Source: Candidatus Competibacteraceae bacterium (lineage in GTDB: Bacteria; Pseudomonadota; Gammaproteobacteria; Competibacterales; Competibacteraceae). From it: DNA of 6,006 bases. Each line of letters begins with the position of its first letter. The stretch's first letter is position 1. Positions 1-5,382 of this stretch are shown in pieces. The stretch covers positions 1-6,006 of the forward strand of contig DPWB01000057.1 in NCBI GenBank assembly GCA_003527885.1. The letters are read 5' to 3'. The notes under the pieces are model-generated. The model did no database searches, was not told where the DNA came from, and was given only the letters and a program-made list of their open reading frames with translations. The position numbers were made by a program, and so were the translations under genes.

Positions 1-2
1 TG

Positions 3-389
3 ATCCGCAAGCTGCTGGCGGCGGAGAGCGACGGCGCGAGCGTGCGCATCACCGAGGATGCTTTCGCGGCGCTGGACGCCTATGCTTGGCCCGGCAATAT
101 CCGCCAGCTGCGCAACGTGCTGCGTGCGGCCGTGGCGCTGTGCGAAGACCAGATCGTGCGAGTCGGGGATTTGCCGGTGGAGATCACCGGTCTTAGCCCG
201 TGCGGCCCGGCCAAGGACGCTGCCGGCAGCGGGCTGGCGCAAGCCGAACGCGATGCGTTGTTGCGCGAATTGGATCGCCACGGCTGGCACATCACTAACA
301 CCGCCTCGCAGTTGGGGGTCAGCCGTAACACCTTGTACCGCAAGTTGCGCAAGCATGGCATCCAGCCGCGCGAGTATCCGGTACCATAG
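3..389 (+). CDS. Sigma-54-dependent transcriptional activator, C-terminal part (5' truncated by window edge)
   Basis: This is the end of a bacterial enhancer-binding protein that would activate RNA polymerase carrying sigma-54. The reading frame is open from the window edge, so the real start lies outside; 128 residues are visible. Visible residues 29-38 read WPGNIRQLRN, the conserved end of the sigma-54-interaction AAA+ domain (usual form WPGNVREL.N). A linker follows, then a Fis-type helix-turn-helix at about residues 80-120 with the signature TASQLGVSRNTLYRKL. The conserved GDLP after the AAA+ lid is at 55-58. The short linker and HTH style resemble AcoR-type regulators (GAF-AAA-HTH) that control acetoin or alcohol catabolism, but the sensory domain is not visible, so the signal is unknown. 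It is convergent with the mycofactocin operon, with 54 nt between the two stop codons. It could regulate that operon in trans, but nothing in the window proves this. Confidence 0.9.
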   Translation: MRKLLAAESDGASVRITEDAFAALDAYAWPGNIRQLRNVLRAAVALCEDQIVRVGDLPVEITGLSPCGPAKDAAGSGLAQAERDALLRELDRHGWHITNTASQLGVSRNTLYRKLRKHGIQPREYPVP

Positions 390-443
390 ACTCCCTTTTA
401 TCCTGGCGGCTGGCGCAAGGGGCGGATGAGCTCGCGTGACCGT

Positions 444-728
444 TCAGTTCGAGCGGGTCAGAATCCCCAGTTTTTCCAATTGCGCCACCGCCGCGATCAA
501 GGGTTCGCGGGCGGAGTCCGGCAAGGCTCGCGCTGTCGCGAACGCATCGAGGGTGTCTTGCAGCGAGCGGCGCCCGTCCAGGCTATTGACCAAATCGACC
601 GCTTGGTGGGAGCGCAGGAAATAGAGGCGCCGGTTGTCGTAACGATAAACCAGACCGCCGAAACGTTCCGGGCGGATCGCGACGCCCGGAGCCAAACGGT
701 AGCGGGCGGTCGGTTCGATGGCCTTCAT
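444..728 (-). CDS. mftB: MftB, mycofactocin precursor-binding chaperone (RRE protein)
   Basis: A 94-residue protein of the PqqD-like RiPP recognition element type. In the known pathway MftB binds the leader of MftA and delivers it to the radical-SAM enzyme MftC. The sequence has the expected family pattern: a basic N-terminal strand (YRLAPGVAIRPERFGG, residues 10-25), a strand pair with YRYDNRRLYFL (28-38), then two helices ending in a hydrophobic segment LEKLGIL (84-90). The length is normal for the family. The ATG overlaps the SDR stop as ATGA, and a strong GGGGAGG lies 8 nt upstream inside the SDR gene, so translation is coupled. It is the last gene of the operon; mftC, commonly its neighbour, is not adjacent. 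The assignment rests on family pattern plus the unmistakable MftA two genes upstream. Confidence 0.9.
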   Translation of the reverse strand: MKAIEPTARYRLAPGVAIRPERFGGLVYRYDNRRLYFLRSHQAVDLVNSLDGRRSLQDTLDAFATARALPDSAREPLIAAVAQLEKLGILTRSN

Positions 729-1534
729 TTCAGCATCCTCCCCGCGTCGATCGTGAGTTTCTGCCCGGTCACGTAACGTGCTTCCTCCGAAACCAGCCAG
801 AGCCCGGCATTGGCGACGTCCTCGGCCTCGATCAGTTTTACGGGTAAAGCATTGCCGTGACGGATGAACTCGACCAAATCCTCGGTGGCCATTTCGGCGG
901 CTTGGGCCATGCCGGGGATGATGTCGGTATTCACGGCGGTTGGGTGCAGCGTATTGACGGTGATGTGGTGCGGGGCCAGTTCCTGGGCCAGCGAATGCGC
1001 CAGCCCGACGACGCCCCACTTCGAGGCGCAATAATGGGCCATGCCCGGCTCGCCGCGCAAGCCGGCGACGGAGGAGGTCATGAGGATGCTGCCGCCGGTT
1101 CCTTGGGCCAGCATGTACGGGACCACGTATTTCACCGCCAGCCAATAACCCTTGAGGTTGACGTCGAGCATGATGTCCCACCATTCCTCGGTGATATCCC
1201 AGGTCAGGGCCATGTCGGCGATGCCGGCATTGCAGATCAGAATATCGATGTGGCCGAAGGCCGCGATGGTTTTTGCCACGGCGTCGGCCATCGCGGCGCT
1301 GTCGCGCACGTCGGCGACCAATTCCAGAGCTTGGCGGCCGTGCGCCCGCACTTGGCTGGCGGTCTCCTCCAGGTCGCCGCGGATCGCCAACGGATAGCGC
1401 GGGTAGGGGAGATCGTGACAGATATCCAGCGCCGCGATGTCGGCCCCTTCGCGCGCCATCAGCACAGCGTGCGCGCGGCCTTGACCGCGCGCCGCTCCGG
1501 TGATGAACGCAACCTTGCCTTCCAGTTTGCCCAT
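725..1534 (-). CDS. Mycofactocin-coupled SDR-family oxidoreductase
   Basis: A 269-residue short-chain dehydrogenase/reductase acting on an alcohol or carbonyl with nicotinamide. The Rossmann start is TGAARGQGRAHA (residues 12-23), and D37 at the end of the second strand favours NAD over NADP. NAG at 102-104, N126, S154/S155, Y168 and K172 complete the catalytic set. Two features match the mycofactocin-associated SDR subfamily rather than generic SDRs: the ARGQGR glycine loop, and an insertion after strand 2 (DICHDLPYPRYPL, 37-49) that in this subfamily is thought to bury the nicotinamide so that it does not exchange. The start ATG has only a weak purine stretch (GGGACGG) upstream. The gene lies between mftA and mftB, so enzyme, precursor and chaperone are made together. 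The substrate cannot be read from the sequence; alcohols are the usual guess for this class. Confidence 0.93.
   Translation of the reverse strand: MGKLEGKVAFITGAARGQGRAHAVLMAREGADIAALDICHDLPYPRYPLAIRGDLEETASQVRAHGRQALELVADVRDSAAMADAVAKTIAAFGHIDILICNAGIADMALTWDITEEWWDIMLDVNLKGYWLAVKYVVPYMLAQGTGGSILMTSSVAGLRGEPGMAHYCASKWGVVGLAHSLAQELAPHHITVNTLHPTAVNTDIIPGMAQAAEMATEDLVEFIRHGNALPVKLIEAEDVANAGLWLVSEEARYVTGQKLTIDAGRMLK
737..743 (-). promoter_or_regulatory. Ribosome binding site of mftB inside the SDR gene
   Basis: The minus strand reads GGGGAGG, ending 8 nt before the mftB ATG at 728. It lies within the last codons of the SDR gene and supports the ATGA-overlap start for mftB. Confidence 0.75.
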
Positions 1535-1556
1535 CGGTGCCGTCCCGAGTGTGGTG

Positions 1557-1572
1557 GTCCGCAGGTACGGAC
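1557..1572 (-). repeat. Small inverted repeat in the mftA-SDR gap
   Basis: A 5-bp inverted repeat, GTCCG at 1557-1561 and CGGAC at 1568-1572, with a 6-nt loop. The same GTCCG/CGGAC words recur in the larger hairpin at 1593-1621, so the arms could pair alternatively between the two. It is short enough to be chance; it is listed because of the shared words. Confidence 0.35.
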
Positions 1573-1592
1573 AACGCCAAAGCGACGATCCG

Positions 1593-1621
1593 GCCGTCCG
1601 GTCTATGGCAAACCGGACGGC
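1593..1621 (-). repeat. Perfect 10-bp inverted repeat (RNA hairpin) just after mftA
   Basis: GCCGTCCGGT at 1593-1602 and ACCGGACGGC at 1612-1621 are perfect reverse complements separated by a 9-nt loop. In the minus-strand transcript the hairpin begins 7 nt after the mftA stop codon. The stem is very GC-rich. No run of U follows, so it is not a canonical rho-independent terminator. By position it may act as a partial attenuator, processing site or 3' stabiliser that sets the level of precursor peptide mRNA above the SDR and mftB mRNA. That role is inferred. Confidence 0.65.
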
Positions 1622-1628
1622 GCCAGCT

Positions 1629-1820
1629 TCAATAAACGCCGCACATCCCGTCGATGCTGACTTCTTCGATCAGCAGCTCTTCGGTGATTTGCGGCGGCTC
1701 CGTGGTCGGTTCGAGCGGTCGGCCGGGAGCTTCTGCAGCCAGCGCGGTGACCGAATCCACCGTGGTCGACGGGGAGTGGAGGGCGGGCGTTGCCGGGCGT
1801 TGCTCGATGGGAATGTACAT
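1629..1820 (-). CDS. mftA: MftA, mycofactocin precursor peptide
   Basis: A 63-residue ribosomally made precursor of the redox cofactor mycofactocin. The C-terminal third carries the family signature: an acidic helix-like stretch (EELLIEEVS, 47-55) followed by IDGMCGVY (56-63), ending exactly at the stop codon. In characterised systems MftC decarboxylates Y63 and crosslinks it to V62, and MftE then cleaves after G61 to release the Val-Tyr-derived cofactor core. The start at 1820 is supported by AGGAGA, with 6 nt before the ATG. The N-terminal half (residues 1-43) is rich in Pro, Thr, Ala and Glu and is longer than the roughly 30-residue precursors of mycobacteria, in which little beyond the acidic leader and core is present. 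It sits between mftF and the SDR, not directly before mftB. The identification is essentially certain from the C-terminus. Confidence 0.97.
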   Translation of the reverse strand: MYIPIEQRPATPALHSPSTTVDSVTALAAEAPGRPLEPTTEPPQITEELLIEEVSIDGMCGVY

Positions 1821-1826
1821 GGGTCG

Positions 1827-1832
1827 TCTCCT
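1827..1832 (-). promoter_or_regulatory. Ribosome binding site of mftA
   Basis: The minus strand reads AGGAGA with 6 nt between it and the ATG at 1820. It is a stronger site than those before the SDR, mftE or mftF starts, as expected for an abundantly translated precursor. It decides the 63-residue start over shorter alternatives. Confidence 0.75.
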
Positions 1833-1872
1833 GGGAGTTGGTTGAGTGACAGGGTTGAAAAAACAGCTCGAA

Positions 1873-3423
1873 TTAACGCCGCCAACGCCAGCGTGGCAGC
1901 AACGGGCGCAGCGTGCGCCGTTGCCAGCCGCCGCGCCAGACCCCGACCTGATAAGCGGCCAGTTCCAGCCAATACAAACCCACGAATACCGGCCGTGAGA
2001 GCCGGGGGCGCAGGCGCTGGTAATCGGTCAGCGGCGCGGTTGCCAATAGCGGAATTACTGCGGGTAACAAACGGGGCCACGCCAGGCCGACGGCCAGCAG
2101 CGGTAGGCTGTAATAACGGACCACGTTGGCGCTCAAGTGGTAAAAGGCCGCCGCATGTTCCCGGCCCAGCGCGCCGGCGATCCGGCCGATTGGCAGGCTG
2201 ACCCGCAACTGCCGCAGCTTGCGCCGTTTCTCCGCGAGTTCCGCGCCGAACAAGGCAATGGCTGCCACTCCCGGCCCCAGGCCCGATAGACCCAACCGGG
2301 GAACCAGCGTGATCGCCAGCAGCAAGAGCAGGCCGATGCCCGGCGCCGGCATCAGCCGTCGGCCTTCGGGATGGCGCTGTTGCAACATGGCTTCGGAAGA
2401 ACCGTAGTCGGCGCGGCGGCGCAGCCATTCGCCCCAGCGCACCCGATGATCGTGCACGATCCGGCCCGCCGGCGCGTACCAAGCGCGGGAACCACCGCGC
2501 AGCACGCGCCAGATGAAATCGACGTCCTCGCCCACCCGCAGCGTGGCGTCGAAACCGCTGTGCGCCAACAGCACATCCCTCCGCACCAACAGGTTGCACG
2601 TCGGCAGATAAGACACGGTCGCCGCCGGCGTCACTTCCGTTGCGAACGCTCCCATGTCCAGCGGCGAGCGCACGGCTTCAAACGCCGCTACCGCGCTTTG
2701 CGCGGATGGCGCCATGACCCGACCGCCGATGATAGCGATGTCGGGATCGTTCAGATAAGGGATAAGAGCGCGCAGCCAATCGGGTTCCACCACGCAATCG
2801 TTGTCGGTAAACGCCAATACCGTTCCACTAGCTGCGGTCGCGGCGAGATTGCGCGCGGCGGACTGGCCGATGTTGCGTTCCTGGCGTAAGAGGGTAATGG
2901 CCAAGCCCGACAAAACCGACGACAGCGGTGGGGTGGACGCATCGTCCACCACGATGATCTCGCGGCGGTCGGCGGGGTAATCCAGCGCCAGCAAGGACCG
3001 CACGCAGCGGCGGGTGGCGTCCGCCCGCCCGCGCGCCGGCACGATGATCGAAACCTTGGGCCAAATCGCGGGAACCGGCGGCTGCCAGATCAGCAAGCGG
3101 CGGCGCAACAAAGTATCCAAGAAGGCGTTAATGGCGGCCGGCGCCATGCCGGAATCGGTTTGGGCCGCCAAGTCAGCCACGCTGCGGGGCTGCCGCAGCG
3201 CGGTCAGCAACACCGTCGCCGGTCGGTTCAAGCGCAGCGCCAGCAGCGGTTTCAGACAAAGCAGCACACCGCCCTTGGCATCGGACAGCACGGACAAGCC
3301 CGGTTGCAGGACATAGCGCGCCGGTTGCTGTGGCGGTGACCCAGCCGATGCCGTCGCCGTACCCTCTTCAGGATCGTAGAACCGCTCCACGGTCTTGGCG
3401 GGCGCTAGGGCGGAGGGAGTCAT
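1873..3423 (-). CDS. mftF: MftF, mycofactocin glycosyltransferase (GT2) with PqqD-like N-terminal domain
   Basis: A 516-residue membrane-associated family 2 glycosyltransferase. MftF is known to add a chain of beta-1,4-linked glucose to the mycofactocin core. Three parts are visible. Residues 36-112 form a small domain resembling PqqD/MftB (YVLQPGLSVL, then LRLNRPATVLL, then FLDTLLRRRLL). The GT2 catalytic domain spans about 122-340: VSIIVPARGR (124-133), VVDDAS (158-163), the metal and nucleotide-sugar motif DND (207-209), TCNLLVRRD (275-283), the acceptor/base motif GED (298-300) and IVHDH (322-326). The C-terminus has hydrophobic segments near 361-379, 384-395 and 437-462, then a very basic tail (WRWRR). 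The start overlaps the mftE stop as ATGA, although no good ribosome binding site precedes it, which suggests translational coupling. The first 30 residues are low-complexity and probably disordered. The family call is firm; membrane topology is uncertain. Confidence 0.94.
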   Translation of the reverse strand: MTPSALAPAKTVERFYDPEEGTATASAGSPPQQPARYVLQPGLSVLSDAKGGVLLCLKPLLALRLNRPATVLLTALRQPRSVADLAAQTDSGMAPAAINAFLDTLLRRRLLIWQPPVPAIWPKVSIIVPARGRADATRRCVRSLLALDYPADRREIIVVDDASTPPLSSVLSGLAITLLRQERNIGQSAARNLAATAASGTVLAFTDNDCVVEPDWLRALIPYLNDPDIAIIGGRVMAPSAQSAVAAFEAVRSPLDMGAFATEVTPAATVSYLPTCNLLVRRDVLLAHSGFDATLRVGEDVDFIWRVLRGGSRAWYAPAGRIVHDHRVRWGEWLRRRADYGSSEAMLQQRHPEGRRLMPAPGIGLLLLLAITLVPRLGLSGLGPGVAAIALFGAELAEKRRKLRQLRVSLPIGRIAGALGREHAAAFYHLSANVVRYYSLPLLAVGLAWPRLLPAVIPLLATAPLTDYQRLRPRLSRPVFVGLYWLELAAYQVGVWRGGWQRRTLRPLLPRWRWRR

Positions 3424-4199
3424 GCGCCAACGCTCTCGGGAGAGGTTACCGGGTCAGCGGCCAACAACCAAGCCAGCGCCGCCTCGTAACAGGCGGCCTG
3501 CGCGGCCAAATAGCGTTCCCCGCGCCCCGCGTCCGCCGGGCGGGGATCGCCCACCACGCCGGTGGAAGTCAGCGCCCGCGTGCCCGCCGCGACCAGCCGG
3601 GTTAACCCTTCCTCCATGTCGCCGGTATAGCCGGGAATAGCCCGATCCATGCGTACCTGCTGCGGACACAGATGCAGTAATTCAGAAGTTTCGCCTTCTC
3701 CGGCATGAAGGCCGATGGTAGCGGGCGGAATACCGTCAAAGGCCGCGACCTCGCGCACGCCGTCGCCGCAGACCAGCGCGGCATCGGGAATCCACAGCGC
3801 CAGTTCCGGCAATTCCCGTCGCAGCCGCGCTTCCGCCAGCGCCAGCGCCCGGCCATTGCCGCCGTGGGCCGACAGCACCACCAACCGCCGCACGCCCCAA
3901 CCGGCCATGCGCCGGGCGCAGTCGGCGATCACCGCCGCCAACGTTTCCGCCTCCAAACTGAGCAGACCGGCAAAGCCCTCGTGCTCGTCGGAGCAACCGA
4001 TGGGCAGGGCGGGCGCCACCAGCACCGGCAACCGTTCGGCCAGACGTTCGGCCAGCGCGTGCGCCCGCACCGTATCGGTGCCAAGCGGCAAATGCGGGCC
4101 GTGTTGTTCGGTGGCTCCCAGGGGCAAAATCACCGTGGTCATGCCGTCGGCCACCGCTTGAGCCACCATCGGCCATGTCATCCCGGCGAGTGACTTCAT
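3420..4199 (-). CDS. mftE: MftE, mycofactocin precursor peptide peptidase (creatininase family)
   Basis: A 259-residue metal-dependent hydrolase of the creatininase fold. In the mycofactocin pathway MftE cuts MftC-modified MftA just before the terminal Val-Tyr and frees the cofactor core. The metal-binding set is complete: E31 and H33 in LGATEQHGPHLP, D42 in GTDT, H112 in SAHGGNG (110-116), and the E168/E170 region in HAGEGETSELL (165-175). The conserved DEHEGF lies at 71-76. Length is typical. The start overlaps the etfB stop by ATGA and its stop overlaps the mftF start, so the three genes are translationally linked. Its place directly before mftF and one gene from mftA separates it from true creatinine amidohydrolases and from Fe-cofactor-type creatininase homologues. 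Confidence 0.94.
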   Translation of the reverse strand: MKSLAGMTWPMVAQAVADGMTTVILPLGATEQHGPHLPLGTDTVRAHALAERLAERLPVLVAPALPIGCSDEHEGFAGLLSLEAETLAAVIADCARRMAGWGVRRLVVLSAHGGNGRALALAEARLRRELPELALWIPDAALVCGDGVREVAAFDGIPPATIGLHAGEGETSELLHLCPQQVRMDRAIPGYTGDMEEGLTRLVAAGTRALTSTGVVGDPRPADAGRGERYLAAQAACYEAALAWLLAADPVTSPESVGA

Positions 4200-5074
4200 A
4201 AAGCGTTCCGCCGTTCCAGAAAGCCGTGCTGGCGCAGAAAATCGATGATGGCGTCGGCCTGCTGTTCCGGCGTGCCGCCCTCCAGAATTTGCCCCGCTTT
4301 GCCCGCCACGCCGGCGGAGAGAATCTGCGCGACCCGCTCCTCGACCGAAGCGGCCGGATCGGGGGTAAACATGACCCGCGCTCGCGGGCGCGGCGGCATG
4401 ACCTCGTGCAAGGTCATTGCCGGAAAGTGCAAATCCTGCGGCGACAGATCCAACGCATCCAATCCATACAGCGGGATCGTCGCGTGTTTGGCCCGCATCA
4501 GCTTGGGCAAACTGGCTTGACGCAACCGAATTCGGTCCAAATCCAAGCCCAGCACGGCCGGCAACAGGACTTCGCTCTCGGCGCGCGCGCCGCGCGCCAG
4601 CCGGCGCTGGATCAAGGCCCGGCCCGAAACCAGCTCGAACTGGGTCACGTCGGTGATCGCCGGCCAGCCCAGATGCTCGGCCAACAGGGCCGGTACCGTA
4701 CCGGAGCCGCGATCCGCGCTATGCCCGCCACAAAGCACCAAATCCGGCACCCCGGTTGCCCGCAGCGCGGCCGCCAGCAGGATGCTGGTGATCGCCGGTT
4801 TGATCGGGCCGAGCGAGGCGTCCCAGACCCGAACGGCGCGGTCGACGCCCGCCGCCAGCGCTTCCCGTAACAGCGCCTCAGCATCGGCCGGGCCGATGCT
4901 GAGCGCGGTCACTTTTCCGTCGGCCGGTCGCAACCGCAGCGCCAGTTCCAGGGCGCTTTCGTCGGCCGGGTTGAGCATGTACAGCACGCGGCCATCGTCG
5001 ATGACGCCGGTCAGCGGATCGACTTCGACCGTGCTGGGGTCGGGGACGTGCTTGAGGCAAACGGCGATGTGCAT
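4196..5074 (-). CDS. fixA: Electron transfer flavoprotein beta subunit (FixA/EtfB type)
   Basis: A 292-residue ETF beta subunit, which with an alpha subunit carries electrons from a dehydrogenase to an ETF-quinone oxidoreductase. It opens with the family hallmark MHIAVCLKHVPDP, followed by LNPADESALELALRL (residues 39-53). The nucleotide-binding segment LVLCGGHSADRGSGTVPALLAEHLGWP follows at about 117-143, and a late LSPQDL segment is also present. The C-terminus is longer than in classical ETF beta (about 250-260) and ends in a helical segment with QADAIIDFLRQHGFL; Fix-type homologues are also longer. The start at 5074 follows fixX by 20 nt and has a weak GAGAG. Its matching alpha subunit (fixB/etfA) is not next to it: fixX lies on one side and mftE on the other. 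FixA is used as the symbol because FixC and FixX are upstream; etfB would be equally valid. Confidence 0.93.
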   Translation of the reverse strand: MHIAVCLKHVPDPSTVEVDPLTGVIDDGRVLYMLNPADESALELALRLRPADGKVTALSIGPADAEALLREALAAGVDRAVRVWDASLGPIKPAITSILLAAALRATGVPDLVLCGGHSADRGSGTVPALLAEHLGWPAITDVTQFELVSGRALIQRRLARGARAESEVLLPAVLGLDLDRIRLRQASLPKLMRAKHATIPLYGLDALDLSPQDLHFPAMTLHEVMPPRPRARVMFTPDPAASVEERVAQILSAGVAGKAGQILEGGTPEQQADAIIDFLRQHGFLERRNAL

Positions 5075-5094
5075 GGCGGCTCTCGCGCGGGCGT

Positions 5095-5382
5095 TCAGGA
5101 TTCGCGGAAGGTGACGCCGTAGCCGCCGTCCGGATAGGACCAGCGGATCGCGCCCTCTTGATTGCAGGCGATATAGCAGGTGCCGCACTCGAAGCATTGT
5201 TCGTAGTTGAACAGGATGCCGCCGTCGTCCAGCGGGACGAACAGGTTGGCGGGGCAGACGTAAACGCAGGCGTGGAGCGAACAATCGGCGCGACAGATTT
5301 CGGAATTGACGACGATGTGGGGGGTCGCCGCCACCCGGAAGCGCACCGTGCGCATCTTCTCTTCGTGGGTGGTCATCACCAT
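5095..5382 (-). CDS. fixX: FixX-like ferredoxin (partner of FixC)
   Basis: A 95-residue iron-sulfur protein that supplies the [4Fe-4S] centre which FixC lacks compared with full-length ETF-quinone oxidoreductase. The C-terminal half has C63-x2-C66-x2-C69-x3-C73, a complete [4Fe-4S] binding motif (CFECGTCYIAC). A second group, C30, C34, C39 and C43-Pro, resembles the other ferredoxin half, as is normal for FixX. Other family marks are FNYEQCFECGTC and GAIRWSYPDGGYGV at the end. The start at 5382 is chosen because GAGGG lies 7 nt upstream; it overlaps the end of fixC by 7 nt. An alternative ATG at 5376, two codons in, would give the common TGATG overlap and 93 residues. Confidence 0.93.
   Translation of the reverse strand: MVMTTHEEKMRTVRFRVAATPHIVVNSEICRADCSLHACVYVCPANLFVPLDDGGILFNYEQCFECGTCYIACNQEGAIRWSYPDGGYGVTFRES

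Noticed and set aside
390..443. Possible bidirectional terminator between the convergent genes
   Set aside because: Only short complementary words are present (for example CCCTT/AAGGG with a long loop, and TGACC/GGTCA reaching into mftB), with no U-tract after a stem.
444..1580. Single 378-codon minus-strand gene spanning the SDR region in the mftB frame
   Set aside because: Only the last 94 codons look like real protein; upstream of them the frame is a shadow of the SDR, and a good ribosome binding site sits before the mftB ATG at 728.
857..1660. Long plus-strand open frame of 267 codons across the SDR gene
   Set aside because: It is antisense to a clear SDR with all catalytic motifs; it is Gly/His/Gln-rich shadow translation of GC-rich codons, with no recognisable domain.
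1821..1872. Possible separate promoter for mftA in the 52-nt gap after mftF
   Set aside because: I see a ribosome binding site and a short T-run but no convincing -35/-10 pair and no sigma-54 GG/GC element; an internal start cannot be excluded but is not supported.
1895..1925. Imperfect hairpin near the end of mftF followed by a T-rich stretch, as a possible terminator before mftA
   Set aside because: The stem lies inside arginine-rich coding sequence and the T6 tract (1858-1863 on the minus strand) is more than 30 nt away, so it does not form an intrinsic terminator.
1670..2599. Minus-strand open frame of 309 codons overlapping mftF and mftA in another frame
   Set aside because: It is an Arg/Pro/Ala-rich shadow frame; both mftF and mftA in their own frames have conserved family motifs.
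3420..4199. Creatinine amidohydrolase for creatinine degradation
   Set aside because: The fold and metal ligands fit, but overlap with mftF and closeness to mftA make the MftE peptidase role far more likely.
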